A model generated the notes under the pieces. The model worked only from the letters and a program-made list of their open reading frames with translations, had not been told where the DNA came from and made no database searches. A DNA stretch of 64,000 bases from an uncultured Gammaproteobacteria bacterium (GTDB lineage Bacteria > Pseudomonadota > Gammaproteobacteria > Arenicellales > Poriferihabitantaceae), in assembly GCA_937992195.1 (NCBI GenBank), contig CALKKV010000044.1, positions 1 to 64,000 on the forward strand, written 5' to 3'. Positions within the stretch are counted from its first letter, which is position 1. Every line of letters starts with the position of its first letter. Below are positions 27,629 to 36,427 of this stretch, in pieces. The position numbers were made by a program, and so were the translations under genes.

Positions 27629-28373
27629 TTTAATCCATATTCCTGAGTCGTTGTCGCAAACGATATTCTGGGGCTTTGTGACGATTAGCTTTTTTACGTC
27701 AATGCTTACCGCTGCTTGCGGCATTGGTGGTGGGGCGGTGCTCTTGGCGGTTATGGCGCAGTTTATGCCAGTGAGTGAGTTGATCCCGGTGCATGGTGTG
27801 GTACAAACCGGCTCTAATCTAGGGCGTTCGATTATAATGCTGCCAAATGTCCGATGGGACTTGTTGCGCTGGTTCGTCGTTGGTAGCTTACTCGGGGCAA
27901 TCGTCGGCGGGCAGTTAGTGGTTAGCCTGCCAAAGGATCTTCTGCGCTTTGTACTTGGAGCGTTTATTCTGTTCACACTTTGGGGGCCGTCTCCCAAATT
28001 TTCTCAGTCCGGTCGGTCTTTGCTTGCCGCCGGCGGCGTTTTATCGACAATACTGACGATGTTCGTCGGTGCAACTGGTCCTTTTGTGGTCGCATTTCTT
28101 CGCGCATTCCAATTGTCTTCCGTTACATTGGTTGCTACCAGTGCAGTTTGTATGGTGAGCCAACATGTATTAAAGGTTGTTGTTTTCGGGTTGCTCGGGT
28201 TTGCTTTCTCGCCCTATATTCATTTGATTATTTTGATGATTGCAACTGGCTTTCTCGGCACTCTAATTGGACGAAGATTGTTGTTGAAATTTGACGAAAA
28301 AAAATTTCAGAATGGACTAAACATAATTTTGACCCTGCTCGCATTGCGTCTTATATTAACGGCGCTGATTTAA
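27621..28373 (+). CDS. TauE/SafE family membrane permease
   Basis: 250 residues with about eight membrane helices. The duplicated signature is visible: CGIGGGAVLLAVMAQFMPVSELIPVHGVVQ in the first half, and VGATGPFVVAFLRA in the second. TauE/SafE proteins export sulfite, sulfoacetate or other small organic anions. The start is a TTG at 27621 inside the end of the haemoglobin gene. Linked with the C3-sulfonate genes 6 kb upstream it could export sulfite, but this is inferred from family only. The next gene starts 33 bases later on the same strand. Confidence 0.85.
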   Translation: MLDLIHIPESLSQTIFWGFVTISFFTSMLTAACGIGGGAVLLAVMAQFMPVSELIPVHGVVQTGSNLGRSIIMLPNVRWDLLRWFVVGSLLGAIVGGQLVVSLPKDLLRFVLGAFILFTLWGPSPKFSQSGRSLLAAGGVLSTILTMFVGATGPFVVAFLRAFQLSSVTLVATSAVCMVSQHVLKVVVFGLLGFAFSPYIHLIILMIATGFLGTLIGRRLLLKFDEKKFQNGLNIILTLLALRLILTALI

Positions 28374-28405
28374 TTCATCTTGGTCCTCACAACGTATAAA
28401 TAGTC

Positions 28406-29620
28406 ATGACATTAGGCGTAGGCGGTTCAACCGCAGAAAAAGAGCTTGCTCTGCTCACTTCCAGCCGCGACCTGGCAGAAGCGATTGGGGTAGAGGAGTA
28501 TCATGAGCGTTTAAAAAGGGCACGGGCTCTGATGTTGGAGCATGACATCGATGCCTTGTATCTTGATGCTACTACCAGTTTGCGCTATTTCACGGGTATG
28601 AACTGTTATGCAAGTGAGCGCCTTCATGGGGCGATAGTGTTTCGATCGGAGGAGCTGTTTTATGTCTGTCCCGCATTTGAAGAACAGAAAACACTGGATG
28701 GTATGGTTGTCGAGGGTGGGTTTGTTTTGTGGCAGGAACATGAGAGCCCAACGGAGGCGGTGTTAAAGCGACTTTCAGCGACGATCGGGAAGAAAAAAAT
28801 AACCCTTGCTATTGATCATCAAACGCCTTTTTTTACCGCTAGCCGTCTTCAAAGTGAGAGCGAAAGCGTAACTGTTATTAATGCTGAAAAGTTGATTGCT
28901 GAATGCAGAAGAATTAAATCTTCTCACGAGATCACGTTGTTAAAGCAAGCCAAACAAATCACCCTGCGCGTACATCAAGCCGTAGCAAAAATACTGCACC
29001 CTGGAATTGATACCAGAGAAGTTCAGCGGTTTCTTGATCTGGCCCATATCGCTTGCGGAATGGACGGCGCATCGACCTTTAAGATCGTGCTTTTTGGAGA
29101 GCCGACCGCCTATCCTCATGGGGTTTCTTATCCGCAAACTCTAGTAGAGGGTGATATGGTATTGATCGATACTGGCGCTACACTCTATGGATACAATTCA
29201 GATATAACCAGAAGCTATGTTTTTGGGGAACCAACGAGTCGGCAATCGGAAATTTGGGAGCTAGAGAAAAAAGCGCAACAGGCTGCGTTTGCTGCTGCCA
29301 AAATTGGTGCCCCTTGTTCGGCGCCAGATACCGCTGCGCGTAAGGTTATAGAAGAAGCTGGCATGGGGCCTGATTACGCCGTGCCAGGACTGCCCCATCG
29401 TACCGGTCACGGTGTTGGGCTAGATGTACACGAGCATCCTTATATTGTTAAAGGAAATGAAGTTCCTCTATCGCCTGGAATGTGTTTTTCTATTGAACCA
29501 ATGATCTGTAGTTATGGTGAGTTTGGCGTGCGACTTGAAGATCATGCATATATCGCAGATGATGGCGCGCGCTGGTTCACCGAACCAAGTGAATCCATTG
29601 GGAATCCACTGAATCATTAG
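28406..29620 (+). CDS. M24 family metallopeptidase (Xaa-Pro type)
   Basis: 404 residues of the pita-bread fold family. All five metal ligands are present: Asp255 (LIDTGA), Asp266 (SDITRSY), His335 (GHGVGLDVHE), Glu364 (SIEPM) and Glu378 (RLEDH). The N-terminal creatinase-like domain spans about 30-165. Members cleave Xaa-Pro dipeptides, and relatives hydrolyse creatine or ectoine. It is followed after three bases by an FAD-dependent oxidoreductase and then an amino-acid racemase, so a catabolic operon for a proline- or N-alkyl-containing compound is likely. Confidence 0.88.
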   Translation: MTLGVGGSTAEKELALLTSSRDLAEAIGVEEYHERLKRARALMLEHDIDALYLDATTSLRYFTGMNCYASERLHGAIVFRSEELFYVCPAFEEQKTLDGMVVEGGFVLWQEHESPTEAVLKRLSATIGKKKITLAIDHQTPFFTASRLQSESESVTVINAEKLIAECRRIKSSHEITLLKQAKQITLRVHQAVAKILHPGIDTREVQRFLDLAHIACGMDGASTFKIVLFGEPTAYPHGVSYPQTLVEGDMVLIDTGATLYGYNSDITRSYVFGEPTSRQSEIWELEKKAQQAAFAAAKIGAPCSAPDTAARKVIEEAGMGPDYAVPGLPHRTGHGVGLDVHEHPYIVKGNEVPLSPGMCFSIEPMICSYGEFGVRLEDHAYIADDGARWFTEPSESIGNPLNH

Positions 29621-29623
29621 AGA

Positions 29624-31030
29624 ATGTCGGATAACACCGTTGCGCAACGAGCGTTAGAAAGCACGCGCTTTCTGACATATTGGCTGGATAGCATTCCTGC
29701 TGAAGCTGCGGAACCGGCGCTGTCTGAGAAAACGCATTGTGATTTGTTAATTGTCGGTGGTGGTTTTTGCGGACTATGGGGCGCTATCCAGGCGAAGGAG
29801 AATGATCTCGAGCGCGAGATTGTGCTGATCGAAAGTAAATCCATTGCTAACGGCGCGAGCGGTCGCGCGGCGGCAATTATGTCTACTTCGGTTATGCACG
29901 GCATTGACAATACCGAGCGTATATTTCCAGAGGATGTTGAGGAACTGGAGCGTCTCGGTCGAGAAAATATAGATGGCTTTCGAGAAGCTATTGAGCGCTA
30001 TCAAATCGATTGTGACGTCGAATGGAGCGGCGAGCTAAAAGTGTCTGTTGGCGATCAAGGTCTGTCTCATATTCATGATGATTTTCGTTTATATCAAAAG
30101 TATGGCCACACTGCTGAGAAACTAAATCTGGAACAGGTGCAATCAGAAATACATTCGCCAATATTTCATGCTGGCGTCTGGTCAAAAAAGCGGAGTGGCA
30201 CAATTCATCCTGGCAAGCTGGTCAGAGAACTAAAGCGTGTTGCGCTAGAGCTTGGAGTAAGGGTTTTTGAAAATACGCCCCAAATCGGTAACAAGACAAA
30301 AGATGGCAAGATCGTGGTGCAGACACCAGGTGGCGACATAACGGCACGCAAGGTTTTGCTCGCTACCAACGCTTGGGCTGCGGGGCACAAGCGCATAAAA
30401 ACCAGAGTAAGTGCAATTCGAGACCGGATATTGATGACCGAGCCGCTTACGACATCGCAGATGGAATCCGTTGGTTGGGAAAATCGACAAGGCATTTACG
30501 ATACGCGCACTCAGCTTAATTATATGCGTTTAACCAAGGATAACCGCATTTTATTTGGTGGGCGCTTGGGCTACTTTTTCGATAACAATACTGACCCGCA
30601 TTTAGATAAAACACCAGCGCCTTATCTACGTTTGGCAGATGCGTTTTACACTACGTTTCCCCAGCTGAAAAATCGTACTACCTTTTCTCATGCATGGAGT
30701 GGGCCGATAGGGTTGACTACCCGTATGGCGGTGCATTACCAACGTTATCATGAAGGTAATATGGTATATGCCGGGGGTTATTCCGGTTTTGGTGTAACGG
30801 CTTCCCGCTTTGGCGCTCGGGTTGGGCTAGCAATTTTGGATAATTTAGATATTCCCGAGACACGTATGACTTTTGCGCGTACTGAACCGAACTATATTCC
30901 GCCTGAGCCGTTTCGCTGGATCGGCGCAAAAATTACGATGTATGCGCTGGATACGCTGGATGAAAAAGGTGGCTGGAGGAAACCGTGGGTCAAGATGGTA
31001 GAAAAAATGGGGTTTCCGATCACGCTATGA
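29624..31030 (+). CDS. FAD-dependent amine/amino-acid oxidoreductase (DAO family)
   Basis: 468 residues. The dinucleotide-binding motif VGGGFCG is at about 44-50, preceded by a 40-residue N-terminal extension common in gamma-glutamylputrescine oxidase (PuuB)-like members. Later segments GRAAAIMSTS, KRSGTIHPGKLVREL, and YAGGYSGFGVTASRFG match DAO family oxidases that act on secondary amines or amino acids. The reaction would produce an aldehyde or imine and hydrogen peroxide or reduced electron carrier. It is tightly packed between the M24 peptidase and the racemase gene (ATGA overlap at 31027-31030). Confidence 0.87.
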   Translation: MSDNTVAQRALESTRFLTYWLDSIPAEAAEPALSEKTHCDLLIVGGGFCGLWGAIQAKENDLEREIVLIESKSIANGASGRAAAIMSTSVMHGIDNTERIFPEDVEELERLGRENIDGFREAIERYQIDCDVEWSGELKVSVGDQGLSHIHDDFRLYQKYGHTAEKLNLEQVQSEIHSPIFHAGVWSKKRSGTIHPGKLVRELKRVALELGVRVFENTPQIGNKTKDGKIVVQTPGGDITARKVLLATNAWAAGHKRIKTRVSAIRDRILMTEPLTTSQMESVGWENRQGIYDTRTQLNYMRLTKDNRILFGGRLGYFFDNNTDPHLDKTPAPYLRLADAFYTTFPQLKNRTTFSHAWSGPIGLTTRMAVHYQRYHEGNMVYAGGYSGFGVTASRFGARVGLAILDNLDIPETRMTFARTEPNYIPPEPFRWIGAKITMYALDTLDEKGGWRKPWVKMVEKMGFPITL

Positions 31031-31716
31031 AGACCATTGGGCTACTTGGCGGAATGACCTGGGAAAGCACGGAGCTTTATTACAGATGGATTAATCAGGG
31101 TATCAAGCAGCGTTTAGGCGAATTAAATTCGGCCAAGATTGTGTTGGTCAGTGTTAATTTTCAAGAGATCAATGCGCTTCAGCATCGCGGAGACTGGGCC
31201 GAAGCTGGAAGAGTGTTGATCGAGTCGGCACAGAAAGTGGAGCGCGCTGGAGCTGACTTTCTTTTGATTTGTACCAATACGATGCACAAAGTAGCCGAGC
31301 AAGTTGAAGCGGTCATTCAAATCCCGCTGTTACATCTCGCTGATATCACTGCGCAACGAATTATTCAGCATGAGATGCGCACCGTAGGCTTATTAGGCAC
31401 AAAGTTTACGATGCAACAGGATTTCTATCGAGCTAGATTAGAAAACTATGGATTGAACGTGATTGTGCCCTCCGAAGCCGACCAAGAGAAGGTTCATCGA
31501 ATCATTTACCAAGAACTGGCGCTTGGTATCGTTAAAGATCAATCTCGCAATGAATACCTGCGCATTGTGGATGGGATGCGTAATGAAGGCGCCGAAGGGG
31601 TGATAGAGGGATGCACTGAAATTGTGATGCTGTTGCAGCAAGAACATACAAATATACCTTTGTTTGATACGACGGCAATCCACGCAGAAGCTGCAGTGAA
31701 TCATGCTGTCTCATAA
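31027..31716 (+). CDS. Aspartate/glutamate racemase family protein
   Basis: 229 residues from the ATG at 31027, which overlaps the stop of the preceding gene; an in-frame upstream start at 30985 would lie inside that gene and is rejected. It matches cofactor-independent aspartate racemases: IGLLGGMTWEST at the start and two catalytic cysteines, Cys82 (ICTNTMHK) and Cys196 (EGCTEIVM). The role may be interconversion of amino-acid stereoisomers so that the neighbouring oxidase or others can use them. It ends the operon, about 70 bases before the next gene. Confidence 0.88.
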   Translation: MKTIGLLGGMTWESTELYYRWINQGIKQRLGELNSAKIVLVSVNFQEINALQHRGDWAEAGRVLIESAQKVERAGADFLLICTNTMHKVAEQVEAVIQIPLLHLADITAQRIIQHEMRTVGLLGTKFTMQQDFYRARLENYGLNVIVPSEADQEKVHRIIYQELALGIVKDQSRNEYLRIVDGMRNEGAEGVIEGCTEIVMLLQQEHTNIPLFDTTAIHAEAAVNHAVS

Positions 31717-31812
31717 AGCCCGCAAGACTTAATCCTTGCAATCTGTATCAAGTTGAATATTACGTTTTTCTGCTACACTCAAAAGCAAATGAATAAATAG
31801 GGAGTCACGGAT

Positions 31813-32151
31813 ATAATTTTTTCCTCGAAGACGAAGCTGTTTCCACTGGTTTTTCTTGTTTTTCTAACAGGTTGTGCTACCGGAACCAGGAGTATTGGTC
31901 TTGCGATGCCTGAGTTCGAAAGCAGCGATTCTGGATCGGGTGTTGTGTATATAAATTCAATCATTGACCCCCGACAGTTTGAACAAAAACCTAAGGATCC
32001 ATCCACACCATCAGTGGATGGTGATCTCGCGTCCATGGGCAAAGAAAAACTGAGTACCTTAATCGGACGACAGCGCGGTGGATATGGCGCAGCACTAGGG
32101 CAAGTGGCACTGCCTGTCGGTGGTACAGTTCAGGGTTTAACCTGCGTTTAA
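31813..32151 (+). CDS. Small lipoprotein with non-standard start
   Basis: The frame encodes a lipoprotein signal (SSKTKLFPLVFLVFLTGC, lipidated Cys encoded at 31873) followed by a ~92-residue mature part rich in Gly, Ser and Pro. No ATG, GTG or TTG lies between the in-frame TAG at 31798-31800 and the signal peptide; an ATG AAT AAA precedes that stop (31789). The likeliest starts are ATA 31813 or ATT 31816, eight to twelve bases after the GGGAG ribosome site (31800-31804). An internal ATG at 31906 would miss the signal. Function unknown; it precedes a patatin-like lipoprotein by 45 bases and could be co-expressed with it. Confidence 0.6.
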   Translation: MIFSSKTKLFPLVFLVFLTGCATGTRSIGLAMPEFESSDSGSGVVYINSIIDPRQFEQKPKDPSTPSVDGDLASMGKEKLSTLIGRQRGGYGAALGQVALPVGGTVQGLTCV

Positions 32152-32196
32152 AAGCGTCTATTATTGTGTTTGTTAATTTCCGGTGAGAGAGAGGTA

Positions 32197-33561
32197 GTGC
32201 AAACGCGATTGTGGAAAACAACATGGCTTGCACTGACCGTGCTGATCATTGCGGGTTGCGCCTCAAGCGGTTTGATTCGCAACGAATCGATTCCTGCTAT
32301 TGAGGCAGGACGAGGTTATTCCCTCGCCGCTTTTGAAAAGACGCTTTCAAGAACAGACAATGGTGTGATGTTGGCGTTTTCTGGCGGCGGAACCAGAGCG
32401 GCTGCACTGTCTTACGGTGTGCTTCAGCAACTAAAAGACACACTGATAGAAGACAGGTCTGGGAAGCGCAGGTTGCTAGATGATGTGGGGGTAATCAGCT
32501 CGGTTTCTGGTGGCAGCTTTACTGCAGCCTACTATGGATTGCATGGAGATAAGATCTTCGATGATTATGAGGAGGTGTTTCTAAAGAAAAATATCGCGCG
32601 ATCATTAGTATCAAGTTTGCTTAACCCACTTAATTGGTTTTCTTCTGCCGATCGAACCGAGCATGCTATTCAGTACTACGAAACCGAAGTGTTTAACAAT
32701 GCGACGTTTGCCGATATGTTACGGCCGGATGCACCGATGGTATTAATCAACGCAACTGATCTTACTGGCGGCGTTAGATTTTCCTTTACCCAAGAGTATT
32801 TCGATCTCTTGTGTTCTGACCTTTCAAGCTTTCCGGTTAGCAGGGCGGTCACAGCATCATCCGCAGTGCCTCTTCTGTTTAAGCCGGTAGTGGTTGAAAA
32901 TCACGACGGTTGTTCGGATGGTATTCCAAATTGGTTAACAATTGCGAAATCTCGCGCTGACGAGGATCCTGAGTTAGCGCTTACCGTTGCGGGTATGGAG
33001 AGTTACTTTGATAAAGTAAATCACAAGTACGCACATTTTGTGGATGGTGGTATCTCGGATAATCTTGGCTTGCGTTCTATTTTTGATATGACTCGCTTAG
33101 CTGGTGGCACTCAGGAGATGCTCGACTTCTTTAATATTGATATCGCACGGCGGTTCGTCATTATTCTGGTTGATGCCTCTACCCAGCCAGATAACGGTAT
33201 GGGAACCAGCCGAGAAGCACCGAGTATCGCGAATACAATTAACGCAATGACGGATATTCAATTGCATCGATACAATACGGCGACGGTCGCAGAAATGACA
33301 AAGAGCTTGGGAGAGTGGGGGCAGGAGCTTTCAAGTTCTTCTAATCCGGTTGAGCCGTATTTTATACGATTGAGTTTTGAAGATATCCGGGATCGAGCAA
33401 CCAGAGAATTTGTGAATGAAATACCTACTAGTTTATCGTTAACTGAAAACCAGGTGGATACAGTTGTAAAAGTTGGCAGGGATTTGTTGCGTTCTAACCC
33501 TGAGTTTATAAGGCTGTTATCGGACATTGCTAATTCTTCGGACTCACTAGCTGAGAATTAG
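32197..33561 (+). CDS. Patatin-like phospholipase lipoprotein
   Basis: 454 residues from a GTG at 32197, with a GAGAGAGAGG ribosome site just upstream; an upstream TTG at 32164 adds eleven unlikely residues. A lipobox LIIAGC gives lipidated Cys21. The patatin catalytic set is complete: oxyanion loop SGGGTRAA (about 62-69), nucleophile Ser104 (SVSGG) and Asp283 (VDGGISDN). Patatins are acyl hydrolases that attack phospholipids. As a lipoprotein it is probably attached to the outer or inner membrane, possibly remodelling envelope lipids. It sits directly after the small lipoprotein gene on the same strand. Confidence 0.9.
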   Translation: MQTRLWKTTWLALTVLIIAGCASSGLIRNESIPAIEAGRGYSLAAFEKTLSRTDNGVMLAFSGGGTRAAALSYGVLQQLKDTLIEDRSGKRRLLDDVGVISSVSGGSFTAAYYGLHGDKIFDDYEEVFLKKNIARSLVSSLLNPLNWFSSADRTEHAIQYYETEVFNNATFADMLRPDAPMVLINATDLTGGVRFSFTQEYFDLLCSDLSSFPVSRAVTASSAVPLLFKPVVVENHDGCSDGIPNWLTIAKSRADEDPELALTVAGMESYFDKVNHKYAHFVDGGISDNLGLRSIFDMTRLAGGTQEMLDFFNIDIARRFVIILVDASTQPDNGMGTSREAPSIANTINAMTDIQLHRYNTATVAEMTKSLGEWGQELSSSSNPVEPYFIRLSFEDIRDRATREFVNEIPTSLSLTENQVDTVVKVGRDLLRSNPEFIRLLSDIANSSDSLAEN

Positions 33562-33584
33562 ATTGTTTGAAATTGTCAGTTAAG

Positions 33585-33839
33585 ATGAACAACGACTTGT
33601 CAAAAGAATTGCCCGCTGTGTTTGAGAGGGAAGATCTCATTAAAATAGCCAATACCGAGATGCCGTTTGGTAAATATAAGGGGACACTTTTACTCAATTT
33701 ACCCGAGCCATATTTGCTTTGGTTTGCTAAAAAGGAATTTCCTGGTGGCTCGCTAGGTAGATTAATGGAACTTACCTTGGCGCTCAAGATTGAAGGGATG
33801 GATGGATTGCTCAGGCCATTGGTCGTAGATAAGGATTAG
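33585..33839 (+). CDS. DUF3820 family protein
   Basis: 84 residues from the ATG at 33585 (a TTG at 33567 adds six). The central segment EMPFGKYKGTLLLNLPEPYLLWFAKK is the DUF3820 signature: short, with a glycine-lysine rich first strand and an aromatic helix. The family is common in gammaproteobacteria and some members are linked to exonuclease-like proteins, but function is unclear to me. It is 24 bases after the patatin gene and might be co-transcribed with it. Confidence 0.8.
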   Translation: MNNDLSKELPAVFEREDLIKIANTEMPFGKYKGTLLLNLPEPYLLWFAKKEFPGGSLGRLMELTLALKIEGMDGLLRPLVVDKD

Positions 33840-34040
33840 GCACAGATTCGACGACGGAAATAATCTTTTCTGTCGCTAATAGCTGACACAGATTCTGTTC
33901 AGTTTTCTTTCAGAAAATTCACTGGTTTTGTGACATAGTTCCGAGAAGTTATTCAATGATTTCCTTAATATTTAGTGTAACAGTGAAGTTAATGTTGGGA
34001 TGTAGCTGAAGTTTTTTCCAGCAAGTTTTCGATTGTTCTG

Positions 34041-34556
34041 ATGGTGTATTTAAACGAATTCGGTTCACTTAAAAACAAGATGTTAAACACGCAGATGTTA
34101 CGAGGAAATATGATAGCTACAACCATACTTAACCCAAGTCATGAAGACTTGACAGAATTGAACAAAAAACTTTGTCGAACGCCGGACGAGGATTTCACTG
34201 AAATCGATAGTCAGGCAGATGAAAAACCTTTTGCAATCTATATCCGTAAGAACGCCAAGATAATTGCTGGAGTTCTTGCGAATGTATACCGAAAAGGCGT
34301 AGAAATAGAATCGCATTGGGTTGATCGTAAGTATCGCTACACCAATGTTGAAGCAGAGCTCATTCGTAAGACTGAGTTTTTTGGTCGGCAGCAGGGCGCT
34401 TTGGTCTCATTTTTGAAGACCGACGAAGTCAATTATTTCTATCATGACAACGGCTATAATTTATGCAGCTGTACGTTAGAACCGACTACTGGTAAGGAAA
34501 TTTATTATCTTAGAAAGCTGCTGCAAGAATCAAAACAGTTCGGATTTTTTGGATAG
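34041..34556 (+). CDS. GNAT-like acetyltransferase fold protein
   Basis: 171 residues from the ATG at 34041; an in-frame ATG at 34110 has a better ribosome site (GAGGA) and would give 148 residues starting MIATTILNP. The layout, with a beta-hairpin (FAIYIRKNAKIIAGVLANVYRKGVEIESHWVDRKYR), then a helix (EAELIRKTEFFGRQQG) and the YFYHDNGYN turn, matches small GNAT proteins. The acetyl-CoA loop is not canonical (R/Q-x-x-G-x-G/A is degenerate here), so activity is uncertain. It stands alone, with 200 bases upstream. Confidence 0.6.
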   Translation: MVYLNEFGSLKNKMLNTQMLRGNMIATTILNPSHEDLTELNKKLCRTPDEDFTEIDSQADEKPFAIYIRKNAKIIAGVLANVYRKGVEIESHWVDRKYRYTNVEAELIRKTEFFGRQQGALVSFLKTDEVNYFYHDNGYNLCSCTLEPTTGKEIYYLRKLLQESKQFGFFG

Positions 34557-34643
34557 AGAGTCTGTTTTATCCAAAACATGAACGGCCTGCTTTAGAGCTT
34601 TAGTCTTAATTATTATTGAACTGGCTGGCGTGTCAGGTTGATT

Positions 34644-35399
34644 TTAGATACTTAGTCCGCCATCAACAATCAGTGTTTGACCAGTAATATAGCCGGCGCT
34701 TGCACACAGAAATAATATTGATTCTGCATAGTCTTCAGGGCTGCCCTTTCTGCCGAGGGGGCAGGTTTCCCCTCCTTCTGTTGCCTGGTCAAATTTACAT
34801 TGCCAGTCTGAATCGACGATCCCTGGAGCGATAGCGTTGACGCGTACGGATGGAGCCAGAGCGCGTGCCCACTCTTTGGTAAGAATAACTAACCCGGCTT
34901 TGGTGGCAGAATACACCGCGCTGGATCCTCCGCCCCCAAATGCCGCTATTGACGTTGTGTTGACTATCGCGCCTTTTGCATTTCGCAGTGCACCTGCTGC
35001 GGCTTTAATGCAACGATAGGGGCCGATCAAATTGACACTGATAAGCTGTTGCCAGAACGCCTCGGTTTGTTGTTCAAAATCATCGGCTGCGATGGGTTTG
35101 GGAGTGCCGGGTGTTGCGGCGTTATTAACCAAATAGTCGAGTCCTCCCAACTGCAGAATCGCGTTGTCAACCATATCCTGGGCACTTTGCGCATTCCCCA
35201 CATCACCTGGGGCGGAAGTCACTGAATATCCTTGATCCTGCAGTCTTTCGATAGTTTGATCCAATTTTGGTCCCGCCAAATCGTTGACCGCAACCTGTGC
35301 ACCACATTGTAAAAAAGCTTCGACAGTTCCGAGTCCAATACCTGAAGCGCCCCCAGTTACTAGAACCTTTTTTTGTTGAAGATCGTAGTTTGCTTGCAT
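34644..35399 (-). CDS. Short-chain dehydrogenase/reductase (SDR)
   Basis: About 251 residues from the ATG at 35399. Cofactor motif TGGASGIG lies near residue 15-22 and NNAA near 88-91; the catalytic serine is in NTTSIAA and the active-site Tyr-Lys pair in YSATK. The C-terminal pattern GSPEDYAESILFLCASAGYITG and VDGG is present. It follows the nitrilase-type gene on the same strand by about 35 bases, so the two probably form an operon acting on an amide or nitrile-derived acid or alcohol. Substrate unknown. Confidence 0.88.
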   Translation of the reverse strand: MQANYDLQQKKVLVTGGASGIGLGTVEAFLQCGAQVAVNDLAGPKLDQTIERLQDQGYSVTSAPGDVGNAQSAQDMVDNAILQLGGLDYLVNNAATPGTPKPIAADDFEQQTEAFWQQLISVNLIGPYRCIKAAAGALRNAKGAIVNTTSIAAFGGGGSSAVYSATKAGLVILTKEWARALAPSVRVNAIAPGIVDSDWQCKFDQATEGGETCPLGRKGSPEDYAESILFLCASAGYITGQTLIVDGGLSI

Positions 35400-35434
35400 C
35401 CAGAGTGGTCTCAAAAACAGGTGAGTAGCGGGTG

Positions 35435-36265
35435 TTAGAAGTGCTGTATTTCAAAGCTTCGGTCATGCACCAATGCTGGGATTTTTACGCGCGCGGCATC
35501 TACTTTCCTTAGGTCAATTACCGCTGAAATTACGTCAGCTCGATCTTCGGCGCCTTCGGCTAGTATTTCCCCCCAAGGATTAACTATTAATGAATGGCCA
35601 TAGGTTTTAGTGGTTCCGTGATTTCCATATTGGCATGGCGCGACGACGTAACAACCTGTTTCAATCGCTCTGCTTCTTAGCAATACATGCCAGTGTGCTT
35701 TGCCAGACGTATGGATAAATGCTGCCGGCACCGTGAGAATTTGCGCGCCGTTTTGTGCAAGTGCGCGGTACAGCGCAGCAAATCGCAGGTCGTAACATAC
35801 TGTTAATCCTAACTTGGCAAGTGGCGTGTCGACAACAACAGCCTTGGTTCCGGCTTCGAAGACATCTGATTCTCTGTACTCTTCACCCTTGCCAAGATTG
35901 ACATCAAACATATGAATTTTATCGTATCGAGCCATTATTTGGCCTTCAGGATTGATCAAGATCGAACGGTTTCGTTTCTTTTGATCAGACTCAACCACGG
36001 CTATAGAGCCAAGTAACAGCCAGCTCCGGGTGGATATCGCAAGGTCGGTAAAAAAAGGAATTGCAAGATGATCTTTTTCCGGCATTGCACCTGTTTCAAA
36101 GATGCCTTTATCCGTATGCAGATGAGATAAAAATTCAGGAAGGCAAATCAAATCTGCACCTGAGTCAGAAGCAACTGCGACAAGTTCACCACATTCTCGC
36201 AAGCTTTCTTGTGTGTCGTTTCGTGCGCTGTTTTGCACGCAGCTGATCTTAAATTTTGATTTCAT
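35435..36265 (-). CDS. Nitrilase-superfamily amidase (Nit1-like)
   Basis: 276 residues. The Glu-Lys-Cys triad of carbon-nitrogen hydrolases is complete: Glu44 (CLPEF), Lys116 (YDKIHMFD) and Cys157 (VCYDLRF). Segments DVNLGKGEEYRES and TVPAAFIHTSGKAHWHVLLRSRAIET match Nit1/Nit2 proteins, which hydrolyse deaminated glutathione or omega-amides. That role (metabolite repair) or a related amidase role is likely. It is first in a two-gene run with an SDR. The upstream gap of 160 bases contains the promoter region shared with the divergent NYN gene. Confidence 0.9.
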   Translation of the reverse strand: MKSKFKISCVQNSARNDTQESLRECGELVAVASDSGADLICLPEFLSHLHTDKGIFETGAMPEKDHLAIPFFTDLAISTRSWLLLGSIAVVESDQKKRNRSILINPEGQIMARYDKIHMFDVNLGKGEEYRESDVFEAGTKAVVVDTPLAKLGLTVCYDLRFAALYRALAQNGAQILTVPAAFIHTSGKAHWHVLLRSRAIETGCYVVAPCQYGNHGTTKTYGHSLIVNPWGEILAEGAEDRADVISAVIDLRKVDAARVKIPALVHDRSFEIQHF

Positions 36266-36427
36266 ACTTTACTCAGAAGCAATGGTCTGGCTTTAATTTC
36301 CAATCAACTCAAACTGACTTTTATTTGCTTCAGATTTTTATATTGTTTTAGATTTTTGGTTCGAAAGAGCTGTTTTTCGACCAATCGAATTGACGACTAG
36401 CTTAGGTGCAACCGGTATAATAGAAGC

